A stretch of DNA of 64,000 nt from CBFHSF01 sp965661055 (GCA_965661055.1 CBFICS010000008.1:21664-85663); one strand, 5' to 3'; shown: positions 7,643 through 16,964, counted from the stretch's first letter. The notes: a model not told the origin generated them from the sequence alone. Numbers and translations: made by a program.

Positions 7643-9819
7643 TCTTTTTCAGTTGAGATTTGGTAGATAGAATTGTAAAGGATAGAATTTAAATACTCTG
7701 GGCTGAAATTGGTTTTAAATGTTTCCCTTTCAACTAATAGCGCATTTCCTGTTTTGAGGTCAAATACATAGGCGTAATATAGATTTTCATAATGCTTATG
7801 AAAATATGGATAAAGCCCTAGTGGAATGGTAACAGGCACGGCTAAGGAAGCAAGCGAAATAAGCCCGTAAGACTGCGTCTTTGTGCGTAGACCAATTATT
7901 CCAGGAACGAAAACATATCGAGTGCCATATTTCTCAGCTAGTTCTTCACCAATGTTTCCTAAACTTAATTCAATGGGTGCATTTACATGAGATATTCTTT
8001 CTTTAACCCACCATTTTAGTTTACAGTAATCGTTATAGGTTTCTATATCGTCATGATCTAATTCAAGGGTTGTAATAATTTTATAGTCTACATTAGCAGC
8101 CTCTAAACAAGTTTTTAGACTATTATTTAAAGTAGTTCTTACCTCGTAAGTCTTTTCAATTTCAATAAAATTTCTGTTTTTAACACTGAAATTATAGGAT
8201 GTTGGTTCTAAAACCAGTAAATTATCTATTCCTAAAAAGTCGTCTTCATCGTCCGATTTTTTACCAGACCCTTCTCTTGTTTCTTTAAGTGAAACAAAAT
8301 CATCTTCCTCTTTAAGTTCTTCTAGGTGATCAACTTCGTCTTGAAAATAGTTGACAAACGTGGTGTCTTTCAATAAATCAATAAATCCATAAAGAGAAAA
8401 ATCTTCTGTATTTGCTGTTAATGATTTCTTGTAGCGGATTTTGTCAAGTTTAGATAGCTTTTCAACTTCTTTGGCAGAAAGAGTATCTTCAACCACTTCA
8501 AAAGGCTCTATAAAGAAGTCTTTGGGCTTTAATTCATGATAGTGAACCAATTCAAACAGGGAGGTTAAGAATATATCTTTTTGGTGGTGATCACTCGTAT
8601 CCTTAGTGAAAAGGTTATAATTATAAGCAGTAGAAATAATTGCTAGATCTTTACTAGAAAGGTTTTTAAAAAAGTAATAAGCATTATATAATTCTCCTTC
8701 AAAAGAATCTATGTCTTCAAGATAACCATCTGCTAACTCTTCTTCATCTGCATACCCTGACAAAGCATGAATACAAAATCCAATATTCTTATGCACCATC
8801 ACCGAATCTTCTGGGTGGTTTTCTAAATATACTAACGAATTGTAAATAGCTCTTGGATAGTCTTCGTTAAGAATAGATTTAGTAATGGTTTCAACTTGAG
8901 AAATTCTTTGAACCTTGTAAAAAAGCTCCTCGGGTTGAACAAAATCTTTTTTATTTTCTGACTTTGGTAAGTCCGTTAGAATTTCGATGTATTGATCTTT
9001 CCTCTTTTTGATGTTTGGGTGTGATGATTTTTCATCGTCATAATCATCAAAAGCCGTTATAGGTTTTTCTTCGGTTGGAAAAACAGATTTTGGAAATGGG
9101 ATGCTTTTTGGAGCCAATTGAGAATAATCAATTTTTTTCTCATCAAAAGGAAGATATGAATACAATAAAACATCAAAAATTTCAATCGAATTTTCAAGGT
9201 TGTAATCAGATTTTGACAAAATGTCTTTTAGAGCTAACTCATCGGCTTCGAGTTCTAGTTCTTTAGAATACTTAGTTTCTAGTTCTTCCTTTTCAACATT
9301 GTCATAAGTTCTGTTTCTTTCAATCTCTTGGTCCTTCTTAAAGCCTTCAATAATGTGATCTTTTTCAAAGTGAATCACTTCATGGGCCATAACAAAGGCA
9401 AGTTCTGCTTCATTTTGAACCTGTGAAATTAAGCCGGTAGAAACATATAAGATACCATCAATGGTCATAAAGGCATTTACTGCTGTTGATCGGTAGGCAT
9501 AAACTCTAATGTCGTTAGAATGAGAAGGTCCTAAAAGGTTTGCTAAGATTTCTTCAAGGTAATTGGTAATGGTGTCACCGAAAAGGATGTTTCCGTTTAA
9601 CAAGAACTCATTATTGATAAACCTTGCTTTTTTGGCGAATTCATCTTCTTCATAACCTTCACTCCACTCATTGTTTTTTACTGTTGCAGAGTGCAATCTC
9701 TTTTCGAATAAAAAGTCGTCAGGAATGGTGCCTTTAGCCTCAGAAAGACTTTGCCCATTTAAGTCTCCACTCAATAAAATGGACCCAAAAATAGACGTGA
9801 ATAGTAGTTTTTTGATCAT
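7639..9819 (-). CDS. M48 family zinc metalloprotease, secreted, large
   Basis: 726 residues with an N-terminal signal peptide (about 1-22). The protease domain contains HEVIH at residues 146-150 (zinc ligands and catalytic Glu), with a downstream ELEADELA that supplies the third ligand. M48 enzymes in the periplasm degrade misfolded outer-membrane proteins (BepA/LoiP type). It is far longer than the catalytic domain; the rest (about 280-726) is acidic, probably helical-repeat plus a C-terminal domain I cannot name. The gene is followed in overlap by a barrel-like protein. A perfect 10-base inverted repeat sits just upstream of the ATG. The TGA stop is backed by an in-frame TAA five codons further on. 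Confidence 0.85.
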   Translation of the reverse strand: MIKKLLFTSIFGSILLSGDLNGQSLSEAKGTIPDDFLFEKRLHSATVKNNEWSEGYEEDEFAKKARFINNEFLLNGNILFGDTITNYLEEILANLLGPSHSNDIRVYAYRSTAVNAFMTIDGILYVSTGLISQVQNEAELAFVMAHEVIHFEKDHIIEGFKKDQEIERNRTYDNVEKEELETKYSKELELEADELALKDILSKSDYNLENSIEIFDVLLYSYLPFDEKKIDYSQLAPKSIPFPKSVFPTEEKPITAFDDYDDEKSSHPNIKKRKDQYIEILTDLPKSENKKDFVQPEELFYKVQRISQVETITKSILNEDYPRAIYNSLVYLENHPEDSVMVHKNIGFCIHALSGYADEEELADGYLEDIDSFEGELYNAYYFFKNLSSKDLAIISTAYNYNLFTKDTSDHHQKDIFLTSLFELVHYHELKPKDFFIEPFEVVEDTLSAKEVEKLSKLDKIRYKKSLTANTEDFSLYGFIDLLKDTTFVNYFQDEVDHLEELKEEDDFVSLKETREGSGKKSDDEDDFLGIDNLLVLEPTSYNFSVKNRNFIEIEKTYEVRTTLNNSLKTCLEAANVDYKIITTLELDHDDIETYNDYCKLKWWVKERISHVNAPIELSLGNIGEELAEKYGTRYVFVPGIIGLRTKTQSYGLISLASLAVPVTIPLGLYPYFHKHYENLYYAYVFDLKTGNALLVERETFKTNFSPEYLNSILYNSIYQISTEKE

Positions 9820-9825
9820 AGGATA

Positions 9826-9846
9826 TATTATTGAAGTTCAATAATA
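9826..9846. promoter_or_regulatory. Perfect inverted repeat upstream of the M48 gene, candidate operator
   Basis: TATTATTGAA and its exact complement TTCAATAATA are separated by one G, ending 6 bases before the ATG at 9819. The position in the promoter/leader suggests a dimeric regulator site; an RNA hairpin in the leader is the alternative. Confidence 0.45.
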
Positions 9847-9920
9847 CCCTAAAAAATATTAATAACCTGACGATAGATTGAAAATTCTAAACAATGGCGG
9901 AAATCTCAGAAAAAAATGAA

Positions 9921-10505
9921 CTAATAAAAATAATGTTTATCATAGGTAGCAATAATGTCAAATTCAATTTCAATTTGATCTTGAACCTTTATCATTCCTA
10001 ACATTTTAGTCGGAGGCTCTATATTAAAGGAACTTAAAAACAAGGGAGTACTACCGTGAATTTTTAGTTGATTGCCAACCTTTTCCACCTCAAAATCAAT
10101 TAGTCCGATACTTTCTACTCCTGCTATGGTTAAAGTGGCACTTGCTGTACCATATTTCCCCCCTGGCAATTGCACATGGTTAATCTCAAATCCGACAAAG
10201 GGAAAATTATCAGCTTGTAAAAGTTCTTTCATGTCTTTTGCCATTCCAGGAATTTTACATCTAAAATCTTCAGAACTAATTAACAACTTTACCCCTTCTA
10301 AGTCGTATCCTACTTTTGTTTTTGCAAATGAGAAAGGTTGATCTTTATCCTGTTTTTCAATATAAGTATTGCTACAAACAAAGTGGTTTACATTGGTAGA
10401 TCCTGTAATACTAATGGTAGAGTTTTCAAGCAAATCATAGTAATAACTGCTATTTTCCACGGAAGTGAAAAACAAAAGACTAATAAAAGTGAAGTGCTTT
10501 AACAT
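9921..10505 (-). CDS. YceI-like domain protein, secreted
   Basis: 194 residues with a short signal peptide (about 1-18) and a YceI-like lipocalin fold: ISITGSTNVNHFVC near the start, then LEGVKLLISSEDFRCKIPGM, MKELLQADNFPFVGFEI, and a C-terminal VQDQIEIEFDI strand. YceI proteins bind long isoprenoid or amide lipids in the periplasm; the ligand here is unknown. A second, more typical YceI gene lies at 20532. A TAACTTTA box four bases before the ATG suggests a leaderless transcript. Confidence 0.75.
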   Translation of the reverse strand: MLKHFTFISLLFFTSVENSSYYYDLLENSTISITGSTNVNHFVCSNTYIEKQDKDQPFSFAKTKVGYDLEGVKLLISSEDFRCKIPGMAKDMKELLQADNFPFVGFEINHVQLPGGKYGTASATLTIAGVESIGLIDFEVEKVGNQLKIHGSTPLFLSSFNIEPPTKMLGMIKVQDQIEIEFDIIATYDKHYFY

Positions 10506-10509
10506 GATA

Positions 10510-10517
10510 TAAAGTTA
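10510..10517 (-). promoter_or_regulatory. Minus-7 box (TAACTTTA) abutting the YceI start
   Basis: On the reverse strand TAACTTTA ends 4 bases before the ATG at 10505; it matches TAnnTTTG except for the last base. It implies a very short or absent leader. Confidence 0.45.
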
Positions 10518-10610
10518 CTATTCAATGATTAAATTGAAAAAGGACATTTCTCATAAATTTTAATTATTTCATCATAGAGTTAATCATTTTTAAGTTTTAT
10601 TGGGCTGCTG

Positions 10611-10618
10611 TATTTTTG
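10611..10618 (+). promoter_or_regulatory. Minus-7 box of the thioredoxin-like / DUF6952 pair
   Basis: TATTTTTG fully matches TAnnTTTG and lies 21 bases before the ATG at 10640. Confidence 0.55.
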
Positions 10619-10639
10619 AAAAGTAAAAAATAATAAATT

Positions 10640-10957
10640 ATGGCAGTAGAAAATGTAAAGGACACTCAGTTTGTAGAGATCTTAAAGGAAAATCAAAAGG
10701 TAGTGGTTAAATTCTACGCAGATTGGTGTGGATCATGTAAGCTTTTTGCTCCCAAGTACAAAAGAATTTCTAATGATGCCACCTTTGGTGATGTTACCTT
10801 TGTTGAAGTGAATGCTGAAGAAAATCCGGAAGCTAGAAAATTGGCCTCCGTAAACAATTTGCCTTTTTTCGCCTCTTTCAAGGATGGAGTATTAGTAGCA
10901 GGTGGACCAACTTCTAAGGAAGAAAAAGTGTTAGAATTCATAAATGCATTATCATGA
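10640..10957 (+). CDS. Thioredoxin family protein (WCGSC active site)
   Basis: 105-residue cytoplasmic thioredoxin-fold protein with the motif WCGSC near residue 30 and the cis-proline stretch NNLPFFASF. The Gly between the two cysteine-side residues is encoded by GGA. It is paired with a DUF6952 gene through an ATGA overlap; this pair, near a peroxiredoxin, is common in Bacteroidota and points to a role in peroxide defence, perhaps as reductant of the peroxiredoxin at 11250 (inferred). The UGA stop is backed by an in-frame TAA four codons later. Confidence 0.9.
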   Translation: MAVENVKDTQFVEILKENQKVVVKFYADWCGSCKLFAPKYKRISNDATFGDVTFVEVNAEENPEARKLASVNNLPFFASFKDGVLVAGGPTSKEEKVLEFINALS

Positions 10958-11193
10958 AAATTCCAGCTGTAAAAAAATTAGTGGAACACTACAGTCTTGA
11001 TGAATTAAATCAAGCAGAGGAATCTATTTTAAATGAAGAATCTCCAAAAATAGAAATCGGGGGAGATGATGAAGGAGAAATGTTAACTCATGTTAGTGCG
11101 GCACAATGGATTTTAAAAGAGATGGCAAAGGGTGAGGATTTTAAATCTTCATTGAGAAACTATACTCATAAGGTCAGAAATTCTATTTCATAA
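10954..11193 (+). CDS. DUF6952 family small protein
   Basis: 79 residues, starting MKIPAVKKLVEHYSLDELNQAE and ending FKSSLRNYTHKVRNSIS; acidic middle (GGDDEGEMLTHV). This is the small Bacteroidota protein that accompanies the thioredoxin-like gene next to peroxiredoxin. No catalytic motif is visible. It overlaps the preceding gene by four bases and is followed by a bidirectional terminator shared with the convergent peroxiredoxin gene. Confidence 0.85.
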   Translation: MKIPAVKKLVEHYSLDELNQAEESILNEESPKIEIGGDDEGEMLTHVSAAQWILKEMAKGEDFKSSLRNYTHKVRNSIS

Positions 11194-11204
11194 TCAGCTA
11201 AAAA

Positions 11205-11236
11205 AAAAGCACTAGCAATAGCTAGGGCTTTTTTAT
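11205..11236. terminator. Bidirectional terminator between DUF6952 and peroxiredoxin
   Basis: AGC-A-CTAGC / GCTAG-G-GCT stem with an AATA loop, flanked by eight A on the left and six T on the right, so it serves both convergent genes. Confidence 0.85.
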
Positions 11237-11249
11237 TTCTGAACTTTTC

Positions 11250-11879
11250 TTAGTTCTTTGATAAGTAGTCAGCTACTCCGTCGTGAGTTGCAGACATTGC
11301 AGATTTTCCTTCAGACCAGTTTGCAGGACAAACATCTCCGTTTTCATCAACAAATTGAAGAGCATCAACCATTCTCATGGCTTCATCAACGTTTCTACCT
11401 AAAGGTAGGTCGTTAACTAGTTGGTGACGAACTACTCCATTTGGATCGATTAAGAATAATCCTCTGTAAGCAATAAGTTCACCTTCTGCCGCTAATTCGT
11501 CATTTTCGTTGTAAAAGTAATTTCCAGCTAAAACGTCGTAGTTTGTAGAAATTGTTTTGTTGGTGTCCGCAACAATTGGGTAAGTGACCCCTTGAATTCC
11601 TCCTTTGTCTTTAGGTAGTTGTAACCATCCCCAGTGAGACTGCTCAGTGTCTGTAGAAACTGCAATAACCTCTACGTTCTTTGCTTTAAATGCATCAAGT
11701 TTTTCTTGAAAAGCATGCAATTCTGTAGGACATACAAAAGTGAAATCTTTTGGATAGAAGAATAGGATTACATATTTTCCTTGAAATTGCTCTAAGGTAA
11801 ACCCTTCTACAATCTCTTCGCCGTTAATAACTGCAGATGCTGTGAAATTTGGCGCTTTCTTGCCAACTAATACTGCCAT
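11250..11879 (-). CDS. 2-Cys peroxiredoxin (AhpC/Prx1 type)
   Basis: Thiol peroxidase that reduces hydrogen peroxide and organic peroxides; 209 residues, standard for typical 2-Cys enzymes. The peroxidatic Cys lies in DFTFVCPTE (about residue 51) and the resolving Cys in GDVCPANW near residue 171. GRNVDEAMRMVDALQF is the usual stretch before the C-terminal arm. It is monocistronic, with an exact TATATTTG promoter box upstream and a near-palindrome behind it, consistent with peroxide-responsive control (inferred). No ahpF is nearby; the neighbouring thioredoxin-like protein may be the reductant. Confidence 0.95.
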   Translation of the reverse strand: MAVLVGKKAPNFTASAVINGEEIVEGFTLEQFQGKYVILFFYPKDFTFVCPTELHAFQEKLDAFKAKNVEVIAVSTDTEQSHWGWLQLPKDKGGIQGVTYPIVADTNKTISTNYDVLAGNYFYNENDELAAEGELIAYRGLFLIDPNGVVRHQLVNDLPLGRNVDEAMRMVDALQFVDENGDVCPANWSEGKSAMSATHDGVADYLSKN

Positions 11880-11913
11880 AATTATTGATTTTTATTAGAT
11901 TAATTTTCTGTTA

Positions 11914-11944
11914 CAAATATACAAACCCATCGGGGTATACACCG
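11914..11944 (-). promoter_or_regulatory. Peroxiredoxin promoter with near-palindrome
   Basis: On the reverse strand TATATTTG (11914-11921) is a perfect minus-7 box, 35 bases before the ATG. Ten bases upstream of it CGGGGTATACACCG (11931-11944) is palindromic at 12 of 14 positions and lies between the minus-7 and minus-33 regions, a natural operator position. Confidence 0.5.
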
Positions 11945-12078
11945 TTTAATTCATTTTTATAATCTATTGATGTATTGAGATTATCAATCGAAATGGAAAT
12001 TCAATAGACAGCTTGGAAAATGTTCCTTTTTCAAAATCGTTGAAAAGGTGTTTAAAACCCCTTTCGGGGGATGAAAAA

Positions 12079-12103
12079 TTGGAGGATTAATTTTTTATTT
12101 TTA
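12079..12103 (+). promoter_or_regulatory. Possible dnaE promoter
   Basis: TTG at 12079-12081 and TATTTTTA at 12096-12103 (one mismatch to TAnnTTTG), 37 bases before the ATG. A short CCCC-TTTC-GGGG hairpin lies just upstream. Confidence 0.35.
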
Positions 12104-12140
12104 CCCTCATACCGAAAATATTTTCCTGAAAAAAGCCTCC

Positions 12141-15100
12141 ATGTATTTAATCTTTGATACTGAAACAACTGGCCTTCCTAAACGGTGGAATGCACCGATT
12201 ACAGATACTGATAATTGGCCAAGAGCAATCCAAATTGCCTGGCAATTGCACGATGAATTAGGTCAAGTTGTAGAGCACAAAGACTACCTAATTAGGCCAG
12301 AGGGTTTTGATATTCCTTTTGATGCAGAAAAAATTCATGGAATATCTACTGAGCTTGCCCAAAGAGATGGTGCCTCTTTAGAGGATGTTATGAAGGAGTT
12401 TGTGGAGGTATTAGGTCGCTCAAAGTTTATTGTCGGTCAAAATGTTGGTTTTGATGTAAATATTGTTGGATGTGAACTAGTAAGACTGGGGATTAATTCA
12501 AAAATTGAAGGGCTCCCTGTACTTGATACTTGTACTGAAAAAACAGCTCAACTTTGTCAAATTCCGGGAGGTAGAGGAGGTAAATTTAAACTGCCAAACC
12601 TTACAGAATTGCATGAGTTCTTGTTTGGTGAACCTTTTGCCGAAGCGCATAATGCAACGGCTGATGTTGAAGCAACTTCTCGTTGTTTCTTTGAATTGAT
12701 CAGAAAGGGGAATTATTCTACTGAAGAATTAATTAATACTACAGATTATCTTCAACGTTTTCGCGAAGCAAATCCCTCGACCATACAGGTTATAGGGTTA
12801 AAACATATAAACCTTAAAGCTCAAAGTGATAAAATAAGGGAAGCAATAAAAGCTCAAGAAGAGCCCGCGCTTTCTAAAGCAGAAATAAATGCAAACCTTG
12901 AAGAGCTTCAAGAGGTTCCATTTTCACATTTACACAATCATACACAGTTTTCAATCCTTCAAGCTACTACCAAAATAAATGACTTGATAGAAGCTGCTAG
13001 TATGAACAAAATGCCGGGCGTGGCCATGACAGACCTTGGTAACATGATGGGAGCATTTCACTTTGTTAATGCGGCAAATGCCCAAAATGATAAAGCTAAA
13101 GAGGAAGCTGAAAAGGCAATAAAAGAGGGCAGAGAGCCCAATTTTACTCCAGTAATTCCCATTATTGGATGTGAATTGTTTATTTGTAAAGACAGAAACA
13201 ACAAAACAGAAAAAGATAATGGGTACCAAATTCCACTATTGGCTAAAAATAAAGAAGGCTACCACAACATAGCTAAACTTTCTAGTATAGGTTACATAGA
13301 GGGATTTTATTACGTACCTAGAATTGACAAAGAAGTCCTGGCGCAACACAAAGAAAATGTGATAGCAACTACCGGTGGACTGCAAGGCGAAATACCTCAT
13401 TTAATTTTAAATGTGGGCGAAAAGCAAGCAGAAGAAGCTTTTGCTTGGTATCATCGAGAATTTGGAGAAGACTTTTACGTGGAGCTCATGCGTCATGGAT
13501 TACCTGAAGAAGATAGAGTGAATGAAACTCTGCTTCAGTTTTGTGAAAAATATGGTGTTAAATATTTTGCAGCAAATAACACCTTCTACCTAAAGCAAGA
13601 AGATGCCAACGCTCATGACATTTTATTGTGTGTAAAAGAAGGTGAAAGAAAAAGCACACCTATTGGTAGGGGTTGAGGGTATAGATTCGGTTTTCCGAAC
13701 GACTCTTTTTACTTGAAGTCACAGGATGAAATGAAAGACCTATTCAAAGATCTTCCAGATGCCATCAAGACCACTCAAGAAATTGTCGATAAAATTGAAC
13801 CCTTTCAATTAAAAAGAGATGTACTTCTTCCGGCCTTTGATATTCCTGAAGAATTTATTGATTCAAAAGATGAAGAAGATGGCGGAAAGCGTGGTGAAAA
13901 TGCTTATTTAAAGCACTTAACTTATGTAGGGGCTGAAAAGAGGTATGGTGAAATTACTCCAGAAATTAAGGAGAGATTAGATTTTGAGTTAGATACCATT
14001 GCCATGACGGGTTATCCTGGATACTTCTTAATTGTCCAAGATTTTACAACCGCCGCTCGTGAAATGGGAGTTTCCGTTGGACCTGGTCGTGGATCTGCCG
14101 CTGGATCTGCCGTTGCTTACTGTATTGGTATTACCAATGTTGATCCGATTAAGTATGACCTACTTTTTGAGAGATTTCTAAATCCAGACAGGGTATCTCT
14201 TCCTGATATTGATATTGACTTTGATGATGAAGGTCGAGGTCGAGTGATTGATTACGTAATTAATAAATACGGGGCCAGTCAGGTCGCTCAAATTATTACT
14301 TACGGTTCTATGGCGGCTAAATCTTCAATTCGAGATACGGGTAGGGTACTTGAATTACCATTACCAGATACAGATAGAATCGCAAAATTAGTTCCTGATA
14401 TTAAACTGAATAAACTCTTCGCCATGGATGAAAAGACCATGAAGAGTAAAATCAGTGGTGAACTATTGCCCATGGCCAAAGAGTTAATCGCTATATCTGA
14501 GAAAAATGATTTAGAAGGACAAACCGTTCAACAGGCGATTACCCTAGAAGGATCTCTTAGAAACACGGGAATACACGCATGTGGGGTAATAATTACTCCG
14601 AGTGATATTAGACAGTACGTTCCTGTGGCGGTTTCAAAAGAATCTACTCTTTGGTGTACGCAGTTCGATAACTCGGTGGTTGAGAATGCGGGTCTACTGA
14701 AAATGGACTTCCTAGGACTAAAAACCTTGACCCTAATTAAGGATGCCGTGGCCCTTGTTAAGAAAAGGCATGGTATTGACTTAGACCCTGATCAATTTCC
14801 GCTTGACGATAAAAAGACTTATGAGTTATTTCAGCGTGGTGAAACCGTAGGGATCTTTCAGTATGAAAGTACCGGAATGCAGAAATATTTGCGTGACTTA
14901 AAACCAACGGTTTTTGCTGATTTAATTGCCATGAACGCATTGTATAGACCGGGTCCACTTGAATATATTCCTTCTTTTATTAGAAGAAAACACGGAGAGG
15001 AAGAAATCTCTTATGACTTAGAAGGTATGGACCAATACCTAGAAGAAACCTACGGTATTACGGTTTATCAAGAGCAAGTAATGTTACTGTCTCAAAGTCT

Positions 15101-16526
15101 CGCTGGGTTTACTAAAGGTGAGGCAGATATGCTAAGAAAGGCCATGGGTAAAAAAATATTTGCCCTCCTAGAAAAGCTAAAACCTAAATTTATTGAAGGA
15201 GCCGTAGAAAGAGGCCACGATCCTACAGCCCTTGAAAAGGTTTGGAAGGATTGGGAAGCCTTTGCCTCCTATGCATTTAATAAATCTCACTCAACATGTT
15301 ATGCTTGGGTAGCCTACCAAACGGCTTATTTAAAAGCTCACTACCCTGCAGAATACATGGCCTCTGTATTGAGCAACAACATGAGTGATATTAAGTCCGT
15401 TACCTTCTTTATGGAAGAGTGTAAAAGAATGCACATTCCTGTATTAGGCCCTGATGTAAATGAGTCCTCATTTAAATTTACCGTCAACGAAGAAGGGGCA
15501 ATTAGGTTTGGATTAGGAGGTATGAAAGGGGTAGGTGGTAATGCAGTGGATGCCATTGTAGTAAATAGAACCGAAGAAGGGAAATACAGCAACCTATTTG
15601 ACCTTTTAAAAAGAATAGACCTTAGAGTAGTTAATAAAAAGACCTTAGAAAATCTCGCTTTAGGCGGAGCTTTTGATAACCTTGACAGCGACAATAGAGC
15701 CGTTTATTTTTCTGATGAAGGGGATGGAAGAACTTTTTTAGAAAAGGCAATTCGTTATTCACAGAATATTAAGGCAAGCGAGAATAGTTCTCAAGTAAGT
15801 TTATTTGGCGAAGCTAGTGAAGTTCAAATTCCAGAACCCCCACTTCCCAATGTAGAACCTTGGCCAAGATTGCACGCTCTTAAAAGAGAGAAAGAGGTCA
15901 ATGGTATGTATTTGTCTAGCCATCCGCTTGACGATTTTAAAGATGAGATAAAGAGCTTTTGTAACACTCCGCTTGAGCATATGAAGTTTTTAGATTCCAT
16001 GATTGGGAAAGAAATCTCTGTAGCCGGTATTGTGGTTGCTGCTCAAGAAAGAATGACACGAACGGGTAAGACTTTTGGAGTTTTTACCCTTGAAGACTAT
16101 ACCGATTCACATGAATTTGCCCTTTGGAATGAAGATTACCTGAAATTCAAGCATTTTATGGTTCCAGATCAAATGCTTTTCGTAAGAATAAAAATCGGAC
16201 AAACGGTTTGGGAAAAGGATGGAGTTGAGACAAAAAGGATAAAATTGACCTTTTTAGAAATTAGTCAATTGCACAATTTGATGGATAAAATGTCACAAGG
16301 AGTGGAGCTTACCATGAGTTTGAGAAACCTTGATGAGTATGTAATTGATCGCTTAGAAGAAATTTCTCGTAAACATCCTGGCAAGAAAAGGGTTAGAATA
16401 AATGTAATAGATTCTACCGAAGGAATAAATGTCTCTATGAGGTCTAGAGGCGTTAGAGTTGAAATAAATAAAGCTCTGCTCGATGAGCTCAACGCTGAAA
16501 AGCATTGGAAAGTAAAAGTAGAATGA
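12141..16526 (+). CDS. dnaE: DNA polymerase III alpha subunit with N-terminal exonuclease domain, interrupted by in-frame UGA
   Basis: Replicative polymerase of 1461 residues if the UGA at codon 512 is read as an amino acid. Domains: a DEDDh proofreading exonuclease (about 1-195; FDTETTGL, then HNATADVEA), a linker, the PHP domain from about 257 (HLHNHTQFS), the polymerase palm with GPGRGSAAGSAV and PDIDIDFDDEGR near residues 640-700, the fingers and tandem HhH (GVGGNAV), and a C-terminal OB domain. TGA at 13674-13676 sits in the conserved GRG-x-GYRFGFPN stretch, and the frame continues with high-quality family sequence on both sides. No sensible restart exists (only a TTG at 13713), so truncation would kill an essential enzyme. 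The gene ends TGA immediately followed by TAA. Confidence 0.93.
13674..13676 (+). other. In-frame UGA inside dnaE (codon 512)
   Basis: Reads GGT AGG GGT TGA GGG TAT AGA; frame +1 to the left and right of it is one uninterrupted polymerase. A perfect TTCGG-TTTT-CCGAA hairpin lies at 13686-13699, nine bases downstream. An arginine codon (CGA or AGA) is the likely ancestor, judged from memory of the family. Confidence 0.85.
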
Positions 16527-16589
16527 TAAATGATTTCTATTTTATTATCGAGTTTATCAATTCTCTAGGAATATTATAGATATTGTATT

Positions 16590-16597
16590 TACATTTG
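16590..16597 (+). promoter_or_regulatory. Minus-7 box of trxA
   Basis: TACATTTG, an exact match to TAnnTTTG, 30 bases before the ATG of trxA. Its intact state argues that trxA is still transcribed. Confidence 0.55.
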
Positions 16598-16627
16598 CAT
16601 TGAAATAAAAAAATTAAATCTACAAAG

Positions 16628-16945
16628 ATGGCTCTCGAATTTACAGACTCAAACTTTGACGAACTTGTTTTAAACTCAGACAAACCAGTTTTGGTTGATT
16701 TCTGGGCAGAGTGGTGTTGACCATGCCGTATGGTAGGGCCCATCGTTGAAGAATTATCAAATGATTATGATGGAAAAGCTGTAATTGGCAAAGTAAATGT
16801 TGATGAAAATCAAGATGTTGCTGCCAAGTACGGTATTAGAAATATCCCAACACTTTTAGTGTTTAAAAACGGTGAAATCGTTGACAAACAAGTTGGGGTT
16901 GCTCCAAAAAACGTTTTAGCTGGAAAATTAGACAGCGCGATGTAA
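16628..16945 (+). CDS. trxA: Thioredoxin with in-frame UGA in the active site
   Basis: Canonical 105-residue thioredoxin, starting MALEFTDSNFDELVLNSD, with VLVDFWAEWC, then codon 31 = TGA, then PCRMVGPIVEEL, and RNIPTLLVFKNGE with the cis-Pro. The interrupted residue is the glycine of the WCGPC redox motif, invariant in classical thioredoxins. The rest of the protein shows no decay, and the promoter and terminator are intact. An ATG at 16730 could restart translation but would give a 71-residue fragment without the active site. Thioredoxin reduces disulfides in many partners, including ribonucleotide reductase. Either UGA is decoded here, or this copy is newly inactivated, or the base is wrong. 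Confidence 0.92.
16718..16720 (+). other. In-frame UGA at the WC-G-PC position of trxA (codon 31)
   Basis: TGG TGT TGA CCA TGC. Both other thioredoxin-fold genes in the window (10640 and 62931) have GGA at this codon, so one G-to-T change explains it. A small ACCAT-GCCGT-ATGGT hairpin begins at the last base of the UGA. Confidence 0.9.
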
Positions 16946-16964
16946 TCGAAAGATGTTTAAATCT

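Noticed and set aside
13650..13720. Frameshift splitting dnaE into two genes
   Set aside because: The frame is the same on both sides of the TGA and family sequence continues directly (GYRFGFPN), so no base was gained or lost.
16718..16720. Selenocysteine insertion at the UGA of trxA
   Set aside because: Selenothioredoxin-like proteins replace a catalytic Cys; here both Cys codons are intact and the UGA is at the Gly. The 5-pair stem after it is shorter than a bacterial SECIS, and dnaE and MscS are not selenoproteins.
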